From contig CM062292.1 in assembly GCA_031216915.1 (NCBI GenBank), positions 1,546,457 to 1,610,456 on the forward strand: DNA of 64,000 nucleotides, written 5' to 3'. This DNA comes from Pictodentalium vernedei. Its lineage: Eukaryota > Mollusca > Scaphopoda > Dentaliida > Dentaliidae. Positions 23,437 through 34,063 of this stretch are shown piece after piece. The notes beneath the pieces were generated by a model that made no database searches, had not been told where the DNA came from, and was given only the letters and a program-made list of their open reading frames with translations. The translations under genes and the position numbers were made by a program. Every line of letters begins with the position of its first letter. The stretch's first letter is position 1.

Positions 23437-23685
23437 TTAACCCTTTACCCAACGCAGACGATATCAAAATTTATTATTTTAAAGATCATTTTTTCAAATT
23501 TTTCAAAAACATTCGACAGACCCATATCATGTGACCCCTCGTTGGAACGAGCTCGTCGACCTCGTTCCAACGAGAGGTCACATGATATGGTTTTGTTGAA
23601 ATTTTTGGAAAAACAATATTTTTTCAACTGCTGAATTTTCATATTACGCGGGCGGATGCGGCCGATTCGTTGGGTAAAGGGTTAA
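23437..23685. mobile_element. piggyBac-like palindromic MITE, copy 5
   Basis: TTAA at 23437-23440 and 23682-23685. Same orientation and subtype as the copy at 12576, with GCAGACGATATCAAAATTTA on the left and GCGGGCGGATGCGGCCGATT on the right. The central palindrome has two substitutions. It lies about 240 bp downstream of the methyltransferase exon. Confidence 0.8.
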
Positions 23686-23869
23686 TTAACACAACTAGAC
23701 ATGCCTCTTGCCTTATTCGTCATGCACTTATTGACACAACTAGACATGCTTTTTGTCTTATTCAATTTTTTGAATCTTAAGTAGATATTCGACTCGATTC
23801 GAAATCGGCTGTCCGATTCGTTTCCTCGCTTTCTCAGGAATATAGCTTGGTATCAGTCATCTTTATATA

Positions 23870-25745
23870 GTCCACATGGAAATCATACAGAAATAATGCA
23901 TAGTTCACATGGAAATCATACAGAAATAATGTATAGTTCACATGGAAATCATACAGAAATAATGTATAGTTCACATGGAAATCATACAGAAATAATGTAT
24001 AGTTCACATAGAAATCATACAGAAATAATGTATAGTTCACATGGAAATCATACAGAAATAATGCATAGTTCACATGGAAATCATACAGAAATAATGTATA
24101 GTTCACATAGAAATCATACAGAAATAATGTATAGTTCACATAGAAATCATACAGAAATAATGTATAGTTCACATGGAAATCATACAGAAATAATGTATAG
24201 TTCACATGGAAATCATACAGAAATAATGTATAGTTCACATGGAAATCATACAGAAATAATGCATAGTTCACATGGAAATCATACAGAAATAATGTATAGT
24301 TCACATGGAAATCATACAGAAATAATGCATAGTTCACATGGAAATCATACAGAAATAATGTATAGTTCACATGGAAATCATACAGAAATAATGCATAGTT
24401 CACATAGAAATCATACAGAAATAATGTATAGTTCACATAGAAATCATACAGAAATAATGCATAGTTCACATGGAAATCATACAGAAATAATGTATAGTTC
24501 ACATGGAAATCATACAGAAATAATGCATAGTTCACATAGAAATCATACAGAAATAATGTATAGTTCACATAGAAATCATACAGAAATAATGTATAGTTCA
24601 CATGGAAATCATACAGAAATAATGTATAGTTCACATGGAAATCATACAGAAATAATGTATAGTTCACATGGAAATCATACAGAAATAATGTATAGTTCAC
24701 ATAGAAATCATACAGAAATAATGTATAGTTCACATGGAAATCATACAGAAATAATGCATAGTTCACATGGAAATCATACAGAAATAATGTATAGTTCACA
24801 TAGAAATCATACAGAAATAATGTATAGTTCACATAGAAATCATACAGAAATAATGTATAGTTCACATGGAAATCATACAGAAATAATGTATAGTTCACAT
24901 GGAAATCATACAGAAATAATGTATAGTTCACATGGAAATCATACAGAAATAATGCATAGTTCACATGGAAATCATACAGAAATAATGTATAGTTCACATG
25001 GAAATCATACAGAAATAATGCATAGTTCACATGGAAATCATACAGAAATAATGTATAGTTCACATGGAAATCATACAGAAATAATGCATAGTTCACATAG
25101 AAATCATACAGAAATAATGTATAGTTCACATAGAAATCATACAGAAATAATGCATAGTTCACATGGAAATCATACAGAAATAATGTATAGTTCACATGGA
25201 AATCATACAGAAATAATGCATAGTTCACATAGAAATCATACAGAAATAATGTATAGTTCACATAGAAATCATACAGAAATAATGTATAGTTCACATGGAA
25301 ATCATACAGAAATAATGTATAGTTCACATGGAAATCATACAGAAATAATGTATAGTTCACATAGAAATCATACAGAAATAATGCATAGTTCACATGGAAA
25401 TCATACAGAAATAATGTATAGTTCACATGGAAATCATACAGAAATAATGTATAGTTCACATAGAAATCATACAGAAATAATGTATAGTTCACATGGAAAT
25501 CATACAGAAATAATGTATAGTTCACATAGAAATCATACAGAAATAATGCATAGTTCACATGGAAATCATACAGAAATAATGTATAGTTCACATGGAAATC
25601 ATACAGAAATAATGCATAGTTCACATAGAAATCATACAGAAATAATGCATAGTTTTCATTGAAATCATACAGAAATAATGCATAGTTCACATGGAAATCA
25701 TACAGAAATAATGTATAGTTCACATAGAAATCATACAGAAATAAT
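23870..25745. repeat. 33-bp minisatellite, about 57 copies, with a 21-unit higher-order period
   Basis: The unit is TAGTTCACATGGAAATCATA plus CAGAAATAATGTA. Units are almost identical, differing mainly at two sites: GGAAAT versus AGAAAT, and ATGTAT versus ATGCAT. The order of these variants repeats with a period of 21 units (about 693 bp), so the array grew by duplication of a larger block. Because the unit is 33 bp and stop-free on both strands, it yields open frames of 588 codons (plus) and 629 codons (minus). I treat these as by-products, as there is no signal, promoter or domain. Confidence 0.95.
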
Positions 25746-26009
25746 ATTGAAATAAAAGACTGAGTATAACTGCCGCTAGTTTAACATAAATGACATCTGC
25801 ACTTAGGCCACCAGAAATGCTAATTCCAATATCACTTGTACCTACCGTTGTTAAATGCAGATTTTAAAGTTTACAAGCAATGTCGTCGATGAACTATAAT
25901 CGTCACAGTGTAACATTCCAACTACATCATCAAGGCATGTCTCCACCGAAGGCATTCCTTGATCATGTAGTTGGATTATTCTATCATCATTTTCCGAGCG
26001 ACTCAGTTT

Positions 26010-27425
26010 ATAGTAACTCAAGCTCCGTTGGTCATCTTCCAGGCGCCAATCATTGGATTCAGTTAGGCGCTAATCATTGGATTCAGTTTATAGCAACCCA
26101 AGCTCCGTTGGTCATCTTCCAGGCGCCAATCATTGGATTCAGTTTATAGTAACCCAAGCACCGTTGGTCATCTTCCAGGCGCCAATCATTGGATTCAGTT
26201 TATAGTAACCCAAGCTCCGTTGGTCATCTTCCAGGCGCCAATCATTGGATTCAGTTTATAGTAACCCAAGCTCCGTTGGTCATCTTCCAGGCGCCAATCA
26301 TTGGATTCAGTTTATAGTAACCCAAGCTCCGTTGGTCATCTTCCAGGCTCAATCATTGGATTCAGTTGATAGTAACCAAGCTCCGTTGGTCATCTTCCAG
26401 GCGTCAATCATTGCATTCAGTTTATAGTAACCCAAGCTCCGTTGGTCATCTTCCAGGCGCCAATCATTGGATTCAGTTGATAGTAACCCAAGCTCCGTTG
26501 GTCATCTTCCAGGCGCCAATCATTGGATTCAGTTTATAGTAGCCCAAGCTCCGTTGGTCATCTTCCAGGCGCCAATCATTGGATTCAGGTTATAGTAACC
26601 CAAGCTCCGTTGGTCATCTTCCAGGCGCCAATCGTTGGATTCAGTTTATAGTAACCCAAGCTCCGTTGGTCATCTTCCAGGCGCCAATCATTGGATTCAG
26701 TTGATAGTAACCCAAGCTCCGTTGGTCATCTTCCAGGCGCCAATCATTGGATTCAGTTTATAGTAGCCCAAGCTCCGTTGGTCATCTTCCAGGCGCCAAT
26801 CATTGGATTCAGGTTATAGTAACCCAAGCTCCGTTGGTCATCTTCCAGACGCCAATCGTTGGATTCAGTTTATAGTAACCAAGCTCCGTTGGTCATCTTC
26901 CAGGCGTCAATCATTGCATTCAGTTTATAGTAGCCCAAGCTCCGTTGGTCATCTTCCAGGCGCCAATCATTGGATTCAGTTGATAGTAACCCAAGCTCCG
27001 TTGGTCATCTTCCAGGCGCCAATCATTGGATTCAGTTTATAGTAGCCCAAGCTCCGTTGGTCATCTTCCAGGCGCCAATCATTGGATTCAGGTTATAGTA
27101 ACCCAAGCTCCGTTGGTCATCTTCCAGGCGCCAATCGTTGGATTCAGTTTATAGTAACCCAAGCTCCGTTGGTCATCTTCCAGGCGCCAATCATTGCATT
27201 CAGTTTATAGTAACCCAAGCTCCGTTGGTCATCTTCCAGGCGCCAATCATTGGATTCAGTTTATAGTAGCCCAAGCTCCGTTGGTCATCTTCCAGGCGCC
27301 AATCATTGGATTCAGGTTATAGTAACCCAAGCTCCGTTGGTCATCTTCCAGGCGCCAATCGTTGGATTCAGTTTATAGTAACCCAAGCTCCGTTGGTCAT
27401 CTTCCAGGCGCCAATCATTGGATTC
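26010..27425. repeat. 56-bp minisatellite, about 25 copies, with higher-order structure
   Basis: The unit contains CAAGCTCCGTTGGTCATCTT followed by CCAGGCGCCAATCATTGGAT and TCAGTTTATAGTAACC. Variants GTTGATAG, TAGTAGCC, GGTTATAG and AATCGTTGG follow one another in a repeating order from about 26475 onward, giving blocks of four to five units. No relation in sequence to the other 56-bp array at 13780. Confidence 0.95.
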
Positions 27426-27429
27426 GAGA

Positions 27430-28816
27430 GTCGTTTCGATTTCGAATAATAGACGTCGTTCGATTCGAGATTTGACTCGAATCGAAAATGTCTGATTCGC
27501 AGGACTCTATGCCTTATGCCAGAAACGCTGTTGGTCTCATGAACTTGGAGATATGTGGCTGATTTGCGTCTGTTACAGGCTAATTAAATAAGAAGTTAGG
27601 AGAACCTATGCATTATTGCTACATGAAAACTGACGGAAAAAAGAAACGCAAGTTCAGTTTTGGTAATTGGAACCCCAAACGGGCCGCAAGCCCGCAAAGG
27701 TGTTGCACATACTCAGTCAGATAAATGTGTTCTAGAGCAGAACTATCAATGCCGTCAAAGCCATTTTTTGGAATCGGACAGTAAATTTCAGTGAAAAAAT
27801 CACGTGACTTCCGGTGTCGAATTGCCCATTCAATTGCACTTGGCCTATCCCCCTCTGGGATTTTTTTTGGCTGAGACCAACAATCAAACAAAATGTCAAA
27901 TTCGTTTTTTTCTGTTGCAACCTAATTCGCTTCTGAGCTTTGCGTGATATTTACATATCTACACATCTCTCGAATTCTGTCCTTCTGGAGGTTTGTCAAC
28001 ACGCTCAGGTGATGATCTCGTTATTTCGAACACTACTGATTTCGTTGCAACTTGTCGGCCAATAATAACTGATAATATAACTGATAATTGTCGTTATATT
28101 GGTGCGATTGTATACATATATGCATGGACAGGTAGCTCGTGAAGTATCAAAACGAATAGAAATGCAGTTTTTGAATTATCCGAATGTTAAGGTGTTGTAA
28201 AAGTAAGGAAAACAAGTTTGCTTGAAAAAAGTAATACTGACAGGTTGCTTTCGGTCCCGTCAGAAATCAAAACAAAATAATATTTTGTTACTTTTTGGTG
28301 TCATCTGTATTTCGGAACAGTGCTTCGTAGTTTCGAATACTAACAAATGGAATATAATAACCTTTCGGATATTTAACGCCATCGAAAATGCATGTCATCT
28401 TTATTCGTGAACAGGAGGAAGATTCGGCCTAGGAAAAACTCGGCCCAGGGAAGATTTGATCGAACGAAATGCAACACATATCTGTTAGGATATTTTTTAG
28501 ATACGCTACGATATTCGTTTTGTCGACTAAAAAATAATTCATAAGATAAATATTAATATAATACTCAAAGTCTGCTAAGCACCAAGTATATCCAACTCCC
28601 TGTTTTACGTTTTATTTGAAATATTGTGATGAAAAGTGTGAATATTTTTTATTTATTTATATCTTCAATGATTTAAGTACAGAAATTAAGATTTTGTTTG
28701 TGTTTGGCATTATCGGTTAGCTTTTGAATACGATAACCATGGAAAATGGATATTTTTTGGTAAAAGGGGTAATTTTTCAGTTTGCCAAAATGTTGACGGA
28801 GCGAACTGATATTGGT
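27430..28816. other. No gene identified; one unexplained minus-strand frame
   Basis: The minus frame at 27619-27891 encodes 90 residues including RPSAIEWAIRHRKSRDFF and GFDGIDSSALEHIYLTEYVQ. The composition is protein-like, but I do not recognise a family; it may be a transposon scrap. Upstream at 27430-27510 are degenerate ATTCGA-rich repeats resembling those near 23785-23820, on the other side of both arrays. Nothing else is recognised. Confidence 0.35.
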
Positions 28817-29837
28817 TCAATGTCGAGTATCAGACCCATTACTTTTAATTACAGCTTGACAACGCCTTCTTATATTCCCAGTCAGGTTCATGATGGTCCT
28901 TTGCGAGATGTTGTTCCATTTTCGGACCAGCATGGCACCAAGCTCCTGGAAACTTCTTGGCTGGACTGGACGGGCTGAAATTGCAAGCTGCAACTCATTC
29001 CAGACATGTTTGATTGGATTGAGGTCAGGGGATCTTGCTGGTCAATCCATACGCCCAATCCCCTCCCTCTGGCGGTACTCCCCGACGGCATGGGCAACAT
29101 GAGGACGGGCATTATAGTCCATCAGAATGAATCTATCACCCACTGCACCTGCATAAAATCTGGACATCCAGGATCTCATCAATATACCGCTGTGCAGTCA
29201 ATGTACCACGTTCAGGAACACAGAGCTCTGTACGTCCACCCCTGCTGATGCCGCCCCAGACCATGATTGACCCTCCACCATAGCAGCGGTCATGCTCAGC
29301 AATGTTGGCTATATAGAATCGCTCTCCTGGTCTTCTCCATGCCCCAGAACGTCTATCTGTGTGGTCTGGGCAGTACATTGACTCATCTGTAAGAAGGACA
29401 GGTCGCCAATCTTCTCTGGTCTATACAAAGTGGTCCATGGCCCATTCATATCGTGCCTGTCGGTGGTTCTGGGACATCGGAATGCGAATACATGGTCTTC
29501 TCGATCGGAGACCACCTTCTTGCAACATTTCAAGGATAGTCTGCGTCGCAACATTTACCCCGGATGCATTCTGAAGGTCACTGCGAAGCTAGGTTGCTGT
29601 GACAGAGCGGTTCCCACGGGCCTGAGTGATCAAAAACCGGTCTTCAGCTGCAGATGTTGCCCTGTCTCTGACACCATCATGCCGTTTTACTGGTGTGCCA
29701 TTCTGCTGAAATCTTGCCCAGGCACTGGTGATTACCGTATGGTGCACACCAACGGCTTCGCCAACCTGACGATGGGAAACCCCTTGCTCCACCATCCCTA
29801 CAGCCTGCTACATTTCTGCTTACATTTGCATTGCCAT
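28817..29837 (-). pseudogene. Tc1/mariner-like transposase, frameshifted
   Basis: From an ATG at 29837 the minus strand gives an amino-terminal helix-turn-helix segment (MVEQGVSHRQVGEAVGVHHT) and then the catalytic region with GGGSIMVWGGIS (near 29260) and the Arg-rich stretch before it. It ends with a Pro-Asp-Leu-Asn-Pro type segment near 29010-29050 and a carboxy-terminal RRRCQAVIKSNG. The span fits the usual 340-residue Tc1 transposase, which cuts and pastes by DDE chemistry. Several frameshifts spread the sequence over three frames, so it is inactive. Terminal inverted repeats were not identified. Confidence 0.85.
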
Positions 29838-30338
29838 ATTCAATCATTAAATCACAAGGGTTCACAAGGGTTTGTGTTAAAATGAAGATTGAAAACCCTA
29901 CACATGTCATGTACATGTAGACAGTGCACAAAAATATCATGAAAATCAAGGGGTCACGAAAGGTCTGCCTATCAAGAGAGCTAACGTAAACACTAGAGAC
30001 CATTTAAATACATTCCTTAATCATTCACCAAAAATATCGCAGATATGTCACCAGCAAATTTTACAATGATGTGTCAAATATTTGGTGCTTATCAAACTTT
30101 GAGTAGTATATATTGCTCGATATTTATTGAAAAAATATATTAATATATACCGAGACAAAAAAGAAAGTATAATAAACTTTGAAGAGCAACATTTTAGTAT
30201 TATCGACTTTAATCCCAAACAAATTATTGTAAATTCATATTTCAAGTGTAGCTGTGTCAACCTGCATAATTCATATTCTTACTGTTGCCAGCGTCACGTC
30301 AGGACGTCGCAATTTAGACATGGGGTGAAATGAAAGGT

Positions 30339-31455
30339 TCACACATGCAGCCAATAGCGAGTATGTCCACCTTTTACATCTTGGATGGTAAAATATCGAC
30401 GACGCATGGACCTGATAATTCTCTGGATGTCACCCTGTGGTATTGCGTTCCACTCCTGCCTTAGAACATTACGTAAATCGCCTAACGTCTGCAGATCATG
30501 AAGTCGTACCCGACGGTACAATTGATCCCAAAGATGCCCGATTGACGACAAATCTGGCGAAAGTGGGAGCCAGGAAAGAAGTTCGATGCTCTGCTTCTCA
30601 AGAAAGTCATGACATTCAGATCATGAAGTCATATCCGACGGTCCAATTGATCCCAAAGATGCCCGATTGACGACAAATCTGGCGAAAGTGGGAGCCAGGA
30701 AAGAAGCTCGATGCTCTACTTCTCAAGAAAGTCATGACATTGTCTTGCTGGGATAACTGCAACCTGATGTTAGCGTTGAACAACGGGACAGCAACGGCGT
30801 TAAGTATTTCGTCCCTATATCGCTGTCCATTCAGATCACCATCGATGAAGATCAACTACGTTCGATGGTGCAAGGAAATTCCTGCCCAAACCATTACACT
30901 ACCCCCGCCGCATTTTTACACGTAAGCATCAGAAAACCGTTCTCCTCGTCCGCGATACACTCTTGCCCTACCGTCAGCGCGCCGTTGGCAAAATCGTGAT
31001 TCATCAGTAAAATGAACTGTGCTCCAACCCTGCTGAATCCAGCAAACACGCTGACGTACCCATTCCATTCTGACGGTACCATGACGTTGGGTAAGGATTG
31101 GTCTGTGGTATGGACGCCCACTTCAGATGCCGTTTTCAGCGAGCCTGTTGCGGACAGTTTGTGCACTGATTCTATTGTTAGTTTTACCAGGAGTAATTGC
31201 TGCTGTCCTCGTCGCCGGAAGGAATCGATCCCGCAAGTGAGACATCCTGATGTGTAAGTTTTGTGCATGGGTCGTAACTCATGGTCGACCTGAACGCGGT
31301 CGGTCGACAGTAGATCCAGTGGTTCTATACCTTCCAAAGAGATGGTAAATAGTGGCCATAGTGACTCCGAACGCAGCAGCGAGCTCATCTGGAGGTGTCC
31401 CAGCCTCATGCATACCAATGACACGCAACCTCTGATTTTCGGTTAACCTTGGCAT
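30339..31455 (-). pseudogene. Second Tc1/mariner-like transposase with internal tandem duplication
   Basis: Translation starts with MPRLTENQRLRVIGMHEAGT at 31455 and carries a helix-turn-helix (AAAFGVTMATIYHLFGRYR) followed by DRPRSGRP, the usual hook before the catalytic domain. Downstream, shifted frames give IFIDGDLNGQRYRDEILNA and finally IGHLWDQLYRRVRL, the Glu-containing DDE region. A segment of about 124 bp near the 3' end is tandemly duplicated (30487-30607 and 30618-30741). It belongs to a different lineage from the element at 28817, since the two proteins share only general features. Confidence 0.85.
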
Positions 31456-31899
31456 TTTAGTGTGTTTTCTCAATAACCAAGGCTCTTTAGCACAACATAG
31501 CACAAAGAAAATCGTCGGTTACCCATTCAATATGACATTCTCAGGTAGCACGTGCTATTTTGAAATCCGTAGCAAAATTATATATGGTTGGGTGGACAAC
31601 AAGAACATGTCAATAAACTCTTTGCATGACACAAACATGCTACATTAGAACTATTATATTTTATCCTTTATGTCATTTCCTCACATTTGTTTCTATTATA
31701 CTTTCTTTTTTTACTCAGTATATATCGTCGAGCAGTTATCTCTTATTCGATGTGTTCTGTAATAAGTAATGTCTCTCATCTGTGAGAATTGCATTCGAAC
31801 TCTCCTCCAACAATTTTACCTAGACTGGATGCTAATGCAACCGAAACCATCCTCTGGCAATTTGCCCCAAACCATCCTCCAGAATAGGAGTGATTCTTA

Positions 31900-32180
31900 T
31901 TGATTTATTTATTGGGCTTTAATGACACTTCCGACTGCCAGGGTCACCTCGTGTAGGATTTTTGTACAGGTGGGGAAGCCAGAGAGAACCACAGAGCATT
32001 GGTAAACAACTGTCAGGCTCCCTAACGTACAAACAGCACATAAGCTGGTTTAGCATTGGTTGAAAACAAGTGTACGATTAACATGCAGTACGCATTTGGT
32101 ACACAACGCCACTGCGTGGACAATGGGGATGAAGTGTCTTGCCCAAGGAAACAAAACCTAGGGGGATTTGACCGTCCCCT
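31900..32180 (-). mobile_element. Diverged SINE copy, minus strand
   Basis: Reverse complement of this stretch shares blocks with the SINEs at 21432 and 37289. Blocks here on the + strand are GGGGAAGCCAGAGAGAACCA (body) and GAAGTGTCTTGCCCAAGG (the TCCTTGGGCAA block reversed), with a TTTATTTATTGGGCTTTAA tail. The tRNA-like head is not clearly recognisable, so this copy is old and perhaps 5'-truncated. Confidence 0.6.
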
Positions 32181-32873
32181 ACTAGGCGGGTCCTCAGGTG
32201 GCGGATAGAGGACGGCCTGCTCAATTGGGCAGGTTTGCTGGTTCTAAATTAGCAGGTTTGCTCAATTGAGCTGATTTGCTGCGAAATATATAAATACGCA
32301 GCCCGGACCAAAATGGTCAATCCTGCTAATGTCATCTTGCAGGCACCTTGTTCTCCCGTGAGGTGCATTCCGAAGGGCCCGCTGGAAGGAATCCTGGCAG
32401 TGGAGAACAGACTAGGCCCCGGTTAGGGCAAATCTCCAGGATGGAGATCAGGTCGTAAACATTGCTTTGGCCCTGATCTCTATCATGGAGGTACCTGTTC
32501 AATACACTGCTTCAGCTCCAACTTCGGGAGTAGACGGATGGTTGGACGGCCCGTTCTGGCCAATCGGGAGCTCCCAACCCCATAAATACCGGGTGTGACG
32601 TCGGGGGGGGGGGGGCATTGGGTGGCCATTCAATCAGTCAGTTCTTTTAATTCAATTTTATCATCGATATGGAGAGTTGACTTTCAATGTCATTTCAAAC
32701 TTTTTTAACATGCACTGTTTTTGTTGCACTGTCTGCTTCAATTCTCCGTAGCCATTGTCATAACACAAGTTTCGCAAAATGATTGGTTGAATGACCACCA
32801 CGACCTGGCACTTCCCACAAACTGTACGGATCAATCCTCCGGTGGTACGCATTAACCACAACGCTGGGGGAGT

Positions 32874-33605
32874 ATGCCGTTCATGCACTCTTGGTGTTGT
32901 TTGCTGGAATTCCGCGAGGTAACCCCCAATTCTTGGCCAAAATTTGTAATTGTGTTCACTGATGAAGAACGGAAACAGGCCACCAATATTACTCCGTTTG
33001 CTTTGAAAAATGCTGTGAAAGGTATAGCAGGTACTGTCAATAGCGTTAAAAAATTACGACCAGGAGGGCTATTGATAGAGTGTAATAGAGAAATCCAGCA
33101 AGAAATGTTTTACGAACAACAACACTAGCTGATCTGAAGTCAATATTTTTTCCACACAGAACACTCAACAGAAGCAAAGGAGTAGTACGAACAAGTGAAC
33201 TCTCTGGCGTAGATGAACTTGAAATTAAGTTAAAACCACAGGGTATAAGTGACGTGAAACGGATCGAAATACAAAACGACGGCACCACAATAAAAGCAAA
33301 CACTTACATTGTTACATTCAACACTGTACAACCACCAAAATCTATCAAAGTTGGTTACAAGAACATCAAAGTGGATTTATATATTCCAAATCTACTTTCG
33401 ATGCTTCAAATGTCAAAAATATGGACATGGATAAAATAGCTGCAGGGGAAAAGAAACATGTTTTAAATGTGGTCAACAGCATAAGGATTCATGTAATAAC
33501 GCCATTAAATGCTGTAACTGCCAGGGAAATAATACTGCATCTTCTAAGGAATGCTCTGTGTGGAAAAAAGAAAAATATATACAGAAAATTAAATGTGAAA
33601 AGTAG
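32874..33605 (+). pseudogene. LINE ORF1 (RRM-like segment plus zinc knuckles), frameshifted
   Basis: The first frame (32874-33128) reads WPKFVIVFTDEERKQATNIT and VKKLRPGGLLIECNREIQQ, typical of the ORF1 fold that precedes zinc knuckles in these LINEs. After a frameshift near 33120 the text continues through VKRIEIQNDGTTIKANTYIV to about 33390. Another frame then gives three CCHC-like knuckles between about 33401 and 33550: CFKCQKYGHG, CFKCGQQHKDSC and CCNCQGNNTASSKEC. These would bind the element RNA. A TAG interrupts the first knuckle. Inactive. Confidence 0.75.
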
Positions 33606-34063
33606 ATAAGTTTTAAAGAAGCCAGAGAAATAGTTACAGCAATGCCTGGTATGAGGTCATTTACCACATATGCAACCAAAGTAGCTCAAAAAGTTTCCAC
33701 TAAATCTATTGCGTGAAAGACACAACATACTTGGTTAAACGACACTGTTCTGCCAACTTTGATAGAGCCTTTTACCATTTCACTACCTCAAGAAACTGAA
33801 CCAAAATCAACTCAAACTACAACCACCACTCCAATAATAAAAGAAAAATAAAAAAAAATGTTCCGAAAAAAGATAAAAATAAACCGAAAACAAACGAGAT
33901 TAAAGGAAAGGAAACAAAATCACACCAGAAAACAATGATCAAACTAAATCGAAACCAGAAATGCAAAATCTTAGAGTCAGAGAACGAAAAACAACACAGA
34001 TCAAAAGAGCAAAGATAAAAAACAGCAAAAGTTAAACTCAAGCAAAATGCCCAAATATCAAAC

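Noticed and set aside
23834-25723. 629-codon (minus) and 588-codon (plus) open frames as giant repeat proteins
   Set aside because: They arise because a stop-free 33-bp unit is tandemly repeated. Both strands are open, there is no signal or domain, and variation is by array block, not codon position.
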